DNA of 43,517 nt from Acidobacteriaceae bacterium (GTDB lineage: Bacteria; Acidobacteriota; Terriglobia; Terriglobales; Acidobacteriaceae), in the NCBI GenBank assembly GCA_030037635.1, contig JASHQH010000255.1, positions 1-43,517 of the forward strand, written 5' to 3'. The position numbers and the translations under genes were made by a program. Under the pieces are notes generated by a model that saw nothing but the letters and a program-made list of their open reading frames with translations, made no database searches and was not told the origin of the DNA. Within the stretch, counting starts at the first letter, position 1, and every line of letters begins with the position of its first letter. Below, piece after piece: positions 37,113 to 43,517 of this stretch.

Positions 37113-38438
37113 TCACTGAGCGGTCCAGGTTTTTCCGTCGGTACTCAGCCACATCTGATTTTGGTCATTGAAAAGTTCAAAGAATACCATGGGCGATTGC
37201 ACAGGGCCCGCTTGGGCCTGGACATTTCCCTCCGGCGCGGCGTGTGCGGCAGGTGCAGACTGCAGAGCGCCGTCTGTGACGAGCCGTCTGCGCACTTGAA
37301 CTGCGCGACCAGTCCATTGCGGAGCTACGCGCTGCCAAGTGTTGCCCTGGTCTTCGCTCAGGAACAGCGTGCCCGTCTCGTCGATGGCCAGCTCGCGACG
37401 CCCCGCACCGGCAAAGGACGTGGCGTCGAGCCCGCTGGGCAGGTGAATGGCCTTCACGACCGCAGCGGCCGGCCGTGCCGGTTCGGAGTTCGGAATGGCG
37501 GCGGGCTGAGAGGCCGCAGCGGGCGGCTGTGGAGAGGCTACAGTTGCGCTTGCTGCAGCGCTTCCGGCCCCGCTCACCGCGCCTGCGCGTGGCGCCCGCA
37601 AAAGCCCGTTCGATGTCTCTGTCTGCCGCTGCCGCTTGGCCTCCTCCTGCACGGCAGGCGCCGCCTGTCCTTGCGCCTCCTTGTCAACGGTGCTCGCTCG
37701 TCCGCTTACGGCTCGCTCGGCTCCTGGTGGCGGCTGTGGAGCCGGCGGCGGAGCCACGGTTGGCGCCGCGTGCCTGAGGCCAAACACCATCCCGTGCACT
37801 TCAGCGTGCGCGGCGGGCCTATCTGCCGGTGCAGCCAATCTATTGGCCTGCACCGGCTCCTCAACTGAAGGCGCTCGTCCAACTCCTCCCTCGTGTTCAA
37901 CAACGTTCGGGGGAGGAGCTTGCGTATGAGCTCTCGCCCTTGGCTCTGCCGGTCCAGGCGCGGCAGACGATTGCGACGAACTCTTCACCCTCGCAGCCGG
38001 AGTTGCCGGTTGCGGAAGTGGGGCCGGGTTCGCGGCTTCCTCGGGCGCCGGTTGAGTGGCAGCCGGCAGTGTTGCCGCACCCGGCGTCTGGCTCTGCGGC
38101 TCGATCCTTGCCACTTCAGCACGGCGTTCCACATTGCGCACGTGCACATACACGGTCAGAGCCACAGCAACTGCGAGCGCTGCCGCCGGCGCCGCTGCGA
38201 ACCACCAGTGTCTCCTCCACACGCGCGGTTCCACCGCCGCGCGCCGCGCCGCCGCAAGCTCCACGGCGACATCAGCATCGGCCGCATCGCGCGCCAGCAT
38301 TACGACCCGCCGGCACCGGCTGCAGGCGGCAAGATGCGCAAGCACCTCGGCGCGTTCCCGTTGCCCAAGCGCCTGCTCGGCAAACGCGTTCAGTCTCTCC
38401 GCGCCGGGATGGAATTCGTGTTGGTTCGCCGCGTTCAT
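37113..38438 (-). CDS. Zinc-finger anti-sigma factor with C-terminal YCF48/BNR-like repeat
   Basis: A 441-residue single-pass membrane protein. The N-terminal zf-HC2 anti-sigma domain carries His35-x3-Cys39-x2-Cys42 (HLAACSRCRR). The transmembrane helix lies at about 78-100 (WWFAAAPAAALAVAVALTVY). About 200 residues rich in Ala, Pro and Gln form a probable periplasmic spacer. The last 100 residues contain GTLFLSEDQGNTWQRVAPQW and MWLSTDGKTWTAQ, which resemble YCF48/BNR sialidase-like repeats. The ATG overlaps the sigma factor stop (ATGA), the classic sigma/anti-sigma arrangement. It probably holds the sigma factor inactive until a periplasmic signal acts on the C-terminal part. Confidence 0.8.
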   Translation of the reverse strand: MNAANQHEFHPGAERLNAFAEQALGQRERAEVLAHLAACSRCRRVVMLARDAADADVAVELAAARRAAVEPRVWRRHWWFAAAPAAALAVAVALTVYVHVRNVERRAEVARIEPQSQTPGAATLPAATQPAPEEAANPAPLPQPATPAARVKSSSQSSAAPGPAEPRARAHTQAPPPNVVEHEGGVGRAPSVEEPVQANRLAAPADRPAAHAEVHGMVFGLRHAAPTVAPPPAPQPPPGAERAVSGRASTVDKEAQGQAAPAVQEEAKRQRQTETSNGLLRAPRAGAVSGAGSAAASATVASPQPPAAASQPAAIPNSEPARPAAAVVKAIHLPSGLDATSFAGAGRRELAIDETGTLFLSEDQGNTWQRVAPQWTGRAVQVRRRLVTDGALQSAPAAHAAPEGNVQAQAGPVQSPMVFFELFNDQNQMWLSTDGKTWTAQ

Positions 38439-39364
38439 GGTTCAGCCTGTTCTTTGAACGCCTCCGCTTGCGAATTTTGCAGCAGTTTCTTCAGGTTCGT
38501 ATCCAAATCGCGCGGATCGATGCCCAGCGCTTCCTCTGCGGCTCGCCTGCTGAGCCCGCCGCGCTCGAGATTCCGCAACACTTGCTTCCTGATGGCTTCA
38601 GTTGCGCGCTTCAGCTTGCGGCTCACCGTCGCTTCATGCACGCCCAGTGCGCGCGCAATTTGAAAAAGCGTCTGCTCGTCGAGATAATAAGCCGCCAGCA
38701 GGAACCGCTCTTCCACGTCGCGCCCGGCGACGGACTGCTGAATCGCGCGCGTGAGCAACAGCAACTCGCCGGCCGGTATCTCCTGCGGGGGATCCGCAGC
38801 CGGCGCGTCGATCTCGTCCAGCGGGTCTTGGCGATGGGTGCGGCGATGGTGATCCACGTGGCGCTGGGCCAGGGTGGTACGCAGCCAGCCCATCAGCGAT
38901 CCTCGCCCGCGGTACGAGAGCAGCGGGCAACGCCGCTCGCCGTCGCGCAGCTTGAGTCCATAGAGCTCAGCGTAGAGCTGGTCGGCCAGATCGTGTCCCA
39001 GCGTCTCGCTGCCCGTAATGGCGATGGCGGCGCGCGTGAGGGGCTGCCGATAGACTGCGACAAATTGCTCCCACGCGCGCTCGTGCCCGGCCGCGCAGGC
39101 GCGCGCCAAGACCAGGTCGTTCAGGCAAACGCCCCTGAAGTATTCGGCCTGCTGTTTGGCGTTTGGCGGCGTACCGTGAGCCAGGCCGTGATTCCACGGC
39201 GTTCCTACGTCCAGCAAAATCCGCTCAAACTCGTTCCGCGCCAGGCCCCAGCTTTTCCCGTCGCATGCCCGCCAAAGCTCTTCGGCCAGGGCGCGGTCCA
39301 GCGCGGCCGGCAGAACCGGGATCTCTGCGCGGCCCGTGCCGGTTACACTCTCCGCTGGCGCCAT
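38435..39364 (-). CDS. Sigma-70 family (ECF-like) RNA polymerase sigma factor
   Basis: A 309-residue sigma factor taken from the ATG at 39364 (MAPAESVTGTG); an in-frame GTG 23 codons upstream is less likely. Region 2 is around residues 95-170 (ERAWEQFVAVYRQPLTRAAI, DLADQLYAELYG, RGRGSLMGWLRTTLAQRHVD). Region 4 is near 215-265 (ERFLLAAYYLDEQTLFQIAR, LGVHEATVSRKLKRATEAIR). It is longer than the usual 180-200 residue ECF factor, with extra sequence at both ends, including a 45-residue C-terminal tail. It is cotranscribed with, and translationally coupled to, the membrane anti-sigma factor downstream. The target promoters are unknown. Confidence 0.83.
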   Translation of the reverse strand: MAPAESVTGTGRAEIPVLPAALDRALAEELWRACDGKSWGLARNEFERILLDVGTPWNHGLAHGTPPNAKQQAEYFRGVCLNDLVLARACAAGHERAWEQFVAVYRQPLTRAAIAITGSETLGHDLADQLYAELYGLKLRDGERRCPLLSYRGRGSLMGWLRTTLAQRHVDHHRRTHRQDPLDEIDAPAADPPQEIPAGELLLLTRAIQQSVAGRDVEERFLLAAYYLDEQTLFQIARALGVHEATVSRKLKRATEAIRKQVLRNLERGGLSRRAAEEALGIDPRDLDTNLKKLLQNSQAEAFKEQAEP

Positions 39365-39485
39365 TCCCACGCCCCCACAATACGCCCCAAACCGGGTTCC
39401 AGAAAAAAGTTCTGCAAGAAGCTGTCTGCTCACCGTTCGACGGTTGAAGGCCGGCCGAGGGAATCAATGCCGGCGGGAGAGTGCG

Positions 39486-40706
39486 ATGAAAAATCCAGCG
39501 AAAACGGGGTTCGGGGCGTTGCTGTGCTCGCTAGCGGTGATTCTGTTTTGGAGCGGTATCGAGGCAACCGGTGCACCGCAGGAACGCGAAAGCGGCCCTT
39601 ACCGCGTGCTGGCTCCCATCGAGAGCGGCAATCTTCTCTTGTTCCCCGTGGCGCGGACCGATGGTAAATCGGCCGTGGAAACGCCGTTTATCACCCTCGA
39701 CGAGGGCCTAAAAAGCGGCGAGGTGGAGGTGACTGAAGCGGGCCGCGCGCGGGGGCTGGTGCGGCCGAGGGATGGTTCCAATCCCCAGCCGCAGGACTAT
39801 GCCTATCGCGGCGACCAGGTGAACACCCTTGTTCTGGTCAACCATTCCAAGCGGCCGCTGCTTCTGCTCGCCGGCGAGATCGTCACGGGCGGCAAGCAGG
39901 ATCGCATCATCGCCAAGGACCGCATTGTGCCCTCTGACTCCGACCCCCTCGATCTGTCGGTTTTCTGCATCGAGCCGGGCCGCTGGACCGAGAGCTCATC
40001 GACCTTTGGCGCCGCGGACAAATCGGTTGCAAAAAGTTTCATGGTTCAGCCCGATGTGCGCGCCAGCGCCATGGTCGAGCAGGACCAGCAGCAGGTGTGG
40101 AACTCGGTTCACGGCGCCATCGCGGGTATGGCGGTTGCAACGGTGCCCCCGGCTCCCGCTGCAAGCGGCCCAGTGGCAGCGCCTCGCAGTCTGGGCACCA
40201 CCAGTTACGCCAAAGCGATGGAAAACTCGCTGGTCAGCGAGAAGGTGGATGAGGCCGCAGCTCCGGTCATGGGCGCCCGCGAGCAAGTGCTGGCTCAACT
40301 GCGCGTTGAACACGCGGTGGGCGTGGTCGTGGCCGTACGCGGCGAAATCATCTGGGCCGACCTGTTCGCCTCCACCGACCTGCTGGCGCGCTATTGGACC
40401 AAGCTGGTGCGATCCTACGCGGCCGAAAGCCTGGCCGAGGGCGAGAATCATGCCGCGGCCGACGTGGCCGACGCGCAGCATTTTCTCGATGCGCCGGCAG
40501 CCGGAACGGAAAACAGCGAAGGCGAAGTGGGCATCTATCGCTATTTCGCATTTAAGAGCAGCGGCACGGAGACGTTCGTGCTTGAATCGCTCCTGCCGGG
40601 CGCCGGCTACAACGTGCACATCAGCAAAGTGAAGCTGCGCATGCCCGAGCGCCGCGTCATCAAGCCGTACCCAATGGTCAGGCCCGACGTTTACCGTCCT
40701 GAGTAA
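39486..40706 (+). CDS. Secreted ARPP-1/DUF6569-like protein
   Basis: A 406-residue exported protein from the ATG at 39486, with GGGAGAG 5 nt upstream and a signal peptide (FGALLCSLAVILFWSGIEAT). The mature part opens with GPYRVLAPIESGNLLLFPVA and continues with TLDEGLKSGEVEVTEAGRAR, VLVNHSKRPLLLLAGEIVTG, GKQDRIIAKDRIVPSDSDPL and VFCIEPGRWTESSSTFGAAD. This pattern I associate with the ARPP-1 (DUF6569) domain, whose function is unknown. A C-terminal copy-like part (LEGENHAAADVADAQHFLDA region) ends in a conserved HISKV stretch. It is divergent from the sigma factor gene, so regulation by that sigma factor is possible but not shown. Confidence 0.7.
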   Translation: MKNPAKTGFGALLCSLAVILFWSGIEATGAPQERESGPYRVLAPIESGNLLLFPVARTDGKSAVETPFITLDEGLKSGEVEVTEAGRARGLVRPRDGSNPQPQDYAYRGDQVNTLVLVNHSKRPLLLLAGEIVTGGKQDRIIAKDRIVPSDSDPLDLSVFCIEPGRWTESSSTFGAADKSVAKSFMVQPDVRASAMVEQDQQQVWNSVHGAIAGMAVATVPPAPAASGPVAAPRSLGTTSYAKAMENSLVSEKVDEAAAPVMGAREQVLAQLRVEHAVGVVVAVRGEIIWADLFASTDLLARYWTKLVRSYAAESLAEGENHAAADVADAQHFLDAPAAGTENSEGEVGIYRYFAFKSSGTETFVLESLLPGAGYNVHISKVKLRMPERRVIKPYPMVRPDVYRPE

Positions 40707-40726
40707 AACTGACCGCTGAGCGCGAA

Positions 40727-42451
40727 CTAGCTCTTCTGGCCTAGCCGGGCTACACGCGCAGCTGCCAGCAGCGTGAGCGCCAACAGGAAGATCGACGCGG
40801 CAATGTAGACCAGGTGACCATGGTGCAGGTCTTCCGTGACGAGTTTGAGCGCAACTACAGCCAAGGCCGCGTAGCCGAGGCGCGTGAGCTCCACGCGGCG
40901 CCAGCGCGCCCCGCCGAAGGCCAGCACCAGCGCTGCCGTGCACAGCGTCACGGTTCGAATCAGCGCCAGATGATGCGCGCCAGGAGTCACCAGTAATGCC
41001 GTGAGCGCAACCAGGCCATCGATCAGCAATGAGGCCACGCTGCCCGCGGCCAACGCGGCAAAAGCAAGGTGAAACGCTTGCTCTCTCCAGCCTTCTCCCT
41101 GGCGCGGCCTCGAGGTGACATAGCAGACCAGCGCGCAGGCTGCCGTCAGCCAGACTCCCGGGGGCGGTGCGCCGGGGGGCGCAAGCACCAGCGAGCTCAC
41201 CAGAAAGCTCAGCAGCCCCGATGCCGCAGCCGTGGCCAGCAAAAACACCATTCCATAGAGCTCGAAGGCGAGCCAATTCCTGCTGCTCCCCACAAACGTT
41301 GCGGCAATCGCCGCCGCTCCCAACAGCGCGATGGCAAGAGGCGTCGGCAAGCAGAGAAAGCTCCCAGCCAGAAGCAGCGCGGCGCTCCATGCGGCAAAAA
41401 CCGCGGCGTTTCGCCTTGCCGGCGCGCGCGCAAAAACAGTGAAAACCAGCGCGTAGCACACTGGCGATAAAAGCAGGCAAACAACTCCGAGAAGCACCTT
41501 GCCATTCGGCGGCCCAAAGTCGGCCACGCTTACGGCCGCCAGCAGAAACGCAATCGTGGTCTGCGCCGTTTCAAAAACCTTGATCGGGCGGGCGCGCAAC
41601 ACCGTCTTCCAGATGACGCCGGCCGCAAAAACCGCGAATAGTGCAACGGCGGGTGCAAGCAGCGCGGCCTTGCCCAGGGAGGGGTAATCTTCAGGCGCGC
41701 TTTGCGGGGCAAAATAGACATAGATCAGAATCCAGATAGCTGCGTCTGCGGCCAGCGCCACCAGCGGGCCGATCTCCGGGAGGCGATCGAATTGGGGATC
41801 GAACTCACAAGCCGCGGCCAGCATCAGCAGCACAACTACGAACGGCAACAGCACGTGCGAGGCGACCGCCAAAGCCAGCGAGAGCGCCGCGGTAGAGATG
41901 AAAACCACGCGCAGCACAGACTGCGCGGCATGCCGCCTCGCCAATGCGAATCCTGCGAGCGTATAGCCGCAAACTACGCAGGCGCTCGCGACCGCCGGCA
42001 AAATCTTGAAGCGCAAGGTCAGCTCCCAAAGCATGGGAGCAAGAATCAGAGCCGACGTCACGGCATAAATCGGGCTTGTAAAAAGCGGCCCGCGCCGCGT
42101 CCGTGCCGCCCACGCCAGCCAGAGAAACGCGTACGCCATGCCGGCACAGGCAACAGCCAGCCTGGGAAGCGAACTGAGCTCTTCCACGGCGCGCAATACA
42201 TAAGCGCCCGCGATGCCCAGCAGGGCCTTGCCGAGCACCGAGAAGATGCTTCCCGGCTGCGCAGACTCCCTCTGCTCCGCAGCCACTGCTCCTTCCGTCT
42301 CGGCCGGAGGATGCGGCCAGCGTGCCGTCAGCGGATGTTCCAGGGTGTGCACGCGGCGCTCCAGCGCTTCAAGGCGCTTTTCGAGCCGGTCAACCTTGTC
42401 GAGAGCATCGAGTGAGCTGGGTGCGTCGGGAAGGCCGTCCATCTCTACCAC
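40727..42451 (-). CDS. DUF2339-like polytopic membrane protein
   Basis: A 574-residue, very hydrophobic protein. An N-terminal coiled coil (about residues 15-38, DALDKVDRLEKRLEALERRV) is followed by a short linker and then about 14 or more transmembrane helices starting with ALLGIAGAYVLRAVEELSSL. This layout is that of DUF2339-type membrane proteins, which have no known function. The GTG at 42451 and the ATG at 42442 (MDGLPDAPS) are both possible starts. It is convergent with the ARPP-1-like gene (20-bp gap) and lies 22 bp downstream of the NrfD-like gene on the same strand, so it may be cotranscribed with that gene. Confidence 0.65.
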   Translation of the reverse strand: MVEMDGLPDAPSSLDALDKVDRLEKRLEALERRVHTLEHPLTARWPHPPAETEGAVAAEQRESAQPGSIFSVLGKALLGIAGAYVLRAVEELSSLPRLAVACAGMAYAFLWLAWAARTRRGPLFTSPIYAVTSALILAPMLWELTLRFKILPAVASACVVCGYTLAGFALARRHAAQSVLRVVFISTAALSLALAVASHVLLPFVVVLLMLAAACEFDPQFDRLPEIGPLVALAADAAIWILIYVYFAPQSAPEDYPSLGKAALLAPAVALFAVFAAGVIWKTVLRARPIKVFETAQTTIAFLLAAVSVADFGPPNGKVLLGVVCLLLSPVCYALVFTVFARAPARRNAAVFAAWSAALLLAGSFLCLPTPLAIALLGAAAIAATFVGSSRNWLAFELYGMVFLLATAAASGLLSFLVSSLVLAPPGAPPPGVWLTAACALVCYVTSRPRQGEGWREQAFHLAFAALAAGSVASLLIDGLVALTALLVTPGAHHLALIRTVTLCTAALVLAFGGARWRRVELTRLGYAALAVVALKLVTEDLHHGHLVYIAASIFLLALTLLAAARVARLGQKS

Positions 42452-42473
42452 CGATCTCGGGTGCGCAACTCCC

Positions 42474-43517
42474 TTAGTCGCCGGCAGCGGCCGCGTGCGG
42501 GCTCTTCTCAGGCCACGGCGGTAAAAGCTTGACCAGCCCCCACAGGAACAGCAGCGGCAAAATGGTCAAGCCCGCGGCCACCAGCAGACCCTCGCGTGTC
42601 ACCAGGGCCACCTTATAGGTCGTGTATCCCAGGAAGCTCTTCGAGAAAAGCTGGCCGCCGATCACCACGTTCCATCGCATGGCGAAGATGCCGATAAGCG
42701 CCAGGCACCCCGAGACTACGTACAGCCGCTTGCGCACGGCCTCACGCAGATGGACTACCTGGGCCACAAACAGCAGAATCAGCGGCACAATCGTGCCCAA
42801 AGAGATTTGCAGGACAATCTGGGAAAAATAGAGCTTGGTGTGAACCATGAAATTAAGGCTGCGGAAGGATTCATCGGCCTCGTAGATGCGGTGCACAAGG
42901 TCCAGCATCTCCAGGCTGAAATCAATGATGAAGATATAGAACATGTACATGGCCACCGTGTCCACGCAGCGCATGTCGATGGTCTGGCGCCGGAGCTTGC
43001 TCGTGGCCATGTAGAGCAGCATCACCGCGGCAATACCCGACACCATGGCCGAGAAAATGAACACCACGGGCATGAGCGGCGACGACCACCAGGGATTGGC
43101 CTTGACGGAGCCGAAAATGAATCCCACGTAGCCATGCAGCAGAAATGCTGAAGGAATGCCGACGAGAGTGACAATCCAACCCACCTTGTCATCGATTTTG
43201 AGGGCGCGCTCGCTGATGTTGGTCGATCCCAGCGTCATGATCCTGTAGATCACACGCAGGAGGCCCTTGGATTGCTGCGACAGAATCACGATGTCGCGCC
43301 GGTAATCGAGCCAGACCTCGAACACCAGCACCGCCATCAAGTACCAGAGGTATACATAGCCGAACATGGCCATGGCCGAAGTGCCGTGCGGCGTGAAGTA
43401 CATCTCCGGCGAACGCTCAGGATGGCCCAGGTGGAGCTGCAGGGGCAGCGGGGCGTCCAACAGAAACGCCAGCGCCGTCAACAGCGCCAGCCGGTACGTG
43501 GGCTTGACCGCCTCCAC
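42474..43517 (-). CDS. NrfD/PsrC/HybB-type membrane subunit, partial (N-terminus outside window)
   Basis: The frame is open to the window edge and gives 347 residues of a quinol-interacting membrane subunit with about 8-9 transmembrane helices. The family motif LHLGHPERSPEMYF (like D-L-G-R/H-P-E-R) appears near the start of the visible part. Further segments are SAMAMFGYVYLWYLMAVLVF, GYVGFIFGSVKANPWWSSPL, MPVVFIFSAMVSGIAAVMLL, and RWNVVIGGQLFSKSFLGYTT near the end. Such subunits exchange electrons between the quinone pool and a periplasmic or cytoplasmic iron-sulfur/molybdoenzyme or hydrogenase partner. The partner genes would lie upstream of the window. Family members usually have about 400 residues, so 50-90 residues may be missing. 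Confidence 0.85.
   Translation of the reverse strand: MEAVKPTYRLALLTALAFLLDAPLPLQLHLGHPERSPEMYFTPHGTSAMAMFGYVYLWYLMAVLVFEVWLDYRRDIVILSQQSKGLLRVIYRIMTLGSTNISERALKIDDKVGWIVTLVGIPSAFLLHGYVGFIFGSVKANPWWSSPLMPVVFIFSAMVSGIAAVMLLYMATSKLRRQTIDMRCVDTVAMYMFYIFIIDFSLEMLDLVHRIYEADESFRSLNFMVHTKLYFSQIVLQISLGTIVPLILLFVAQVVHLREAVRKRLYVVSGCLALIGIFAMRWNVVIGGQLFSKSFLGYTTYKVALVTREGLLVAAGLTILPLLFLWGLVKLLPPWPEKSPHAAAAGD

Noticed and set aside
36822..37868. A 348-codon + strand frame antisense to the anti-sigma gene
   Set aside because: No recognisable domain, and its composition is that of an antisense shadow.
39395..39400. GGAACC on the - strand upstream of the sigma gene as an ECF-type -35 box
   Set aside because: No -10 element is found at the usual 16-17 bp spacing, so autoregulation cannot be claimed.
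37829..39667. A 612-codon + strand frame antisense to the sigma and anti-sigma genes
   Set aside because: Arg/Pro/Ala-rich shadow typical of high-GC DNA. It has no family match and lies opposite well-supported genes.
40727..40770. AGCT-containing heptamer-like run at the 3' end of the DUF2339-like gene
   Set aside because: It lies within coding sequence, the register breaks quickly, and there is no inverted partner arm.

Overview
The window reads as a high-GC chromosome segment from a Gram-negative bacterium, most likely an Acidobacteriota (Terriglobia-type). That placement is inference. It rests on the alpha-operon proteins combined with an S53 kumamolisin carrying bacterial Ig-like repeats, a DUF481 barrel, an ARPP-1/DUF6569-like secreted protein, an OPT transporter and a sigma/zinc-finger anti-sigma pair. 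No tRNA, rRNA, CRISPR array, prophage or intact insertion sequence was seen.

Region 1 (1-3473, + strand) is the end of the ribosomal alpha operon: rpsM (5' end outside the window), rpsK, rpsD, rpoA and rplQ, closed by a good intrinsic terminator. Each of the three real gaps in this operon (rpsK-rpsD, rpsD-rpoA, rpoA-rplQ) holds an inverted element built from tandem 7-bp units. A related element lies at 32366-32498, far outside the operon. This is the most unexplained structure in the window.

Region 2 (3706-21084) is a Wzx/Wzy-type exopolysaccharide or capsule locus in blocks of alternating strand. It starts with a + strand glycosyltransferase. A - block follows (glycosyltransferase, Wzy-like polymerase, glycosyltransferase, joined by ATGA overlaps). 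Next is a + block (glycosyltransferase, hddA, gmhA, a galE-like epimerase, hddC, hexapeptide acyltransferase), then a - block (Wza-like SLBB exporter, Wzz-like co-polymerase, Wzx-like flippase, methyltransferase). It ends with a + strand polyprenyl-phosphate sugar-1-phosphate transferase. The hdd/gmh genes point to GDP-D-glycero-alpha-D-manno-heptose as a building block, but the phosphatase gmhB is not in the window. The initiating transferase would load the lipid, the glycosyltransferases would extend the repeat unit, and the acyl- and methyltransferases would decorate it. Wzx would flip it, Wzy and Wzz would polymerise it, and the Wza-like protein would export it.

Region 3 (21178-26358) has a VanZ-like membrane protein overlapping guaB, an OPT-family transporter, and about 860 bp without an intact gene that holds a decayed VOC/glyoxalase-like gene.

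Region 4 (26359-36922) holds a secreted S53 peptidase with a strong terminator, a heparan-glucosaminide-acetyltransferase-like membrane protein, a large secreted protein with PHP-like metal-ligand motifs, a DUF481 outer-membrane protein, an XRE-cupin regulator, a sugar-porter MFS permease and an HDOD protein.

Region 5 (37113-43517) holds an ECF-like sigma factor with its coupled zinc-finger anti-sigma factor, an ARPP-1-like secreted protein, a DUF2339-like membrane protein and a truncated NrfD/PsrC/HybB-type quinol-interacting subunit running off the window.
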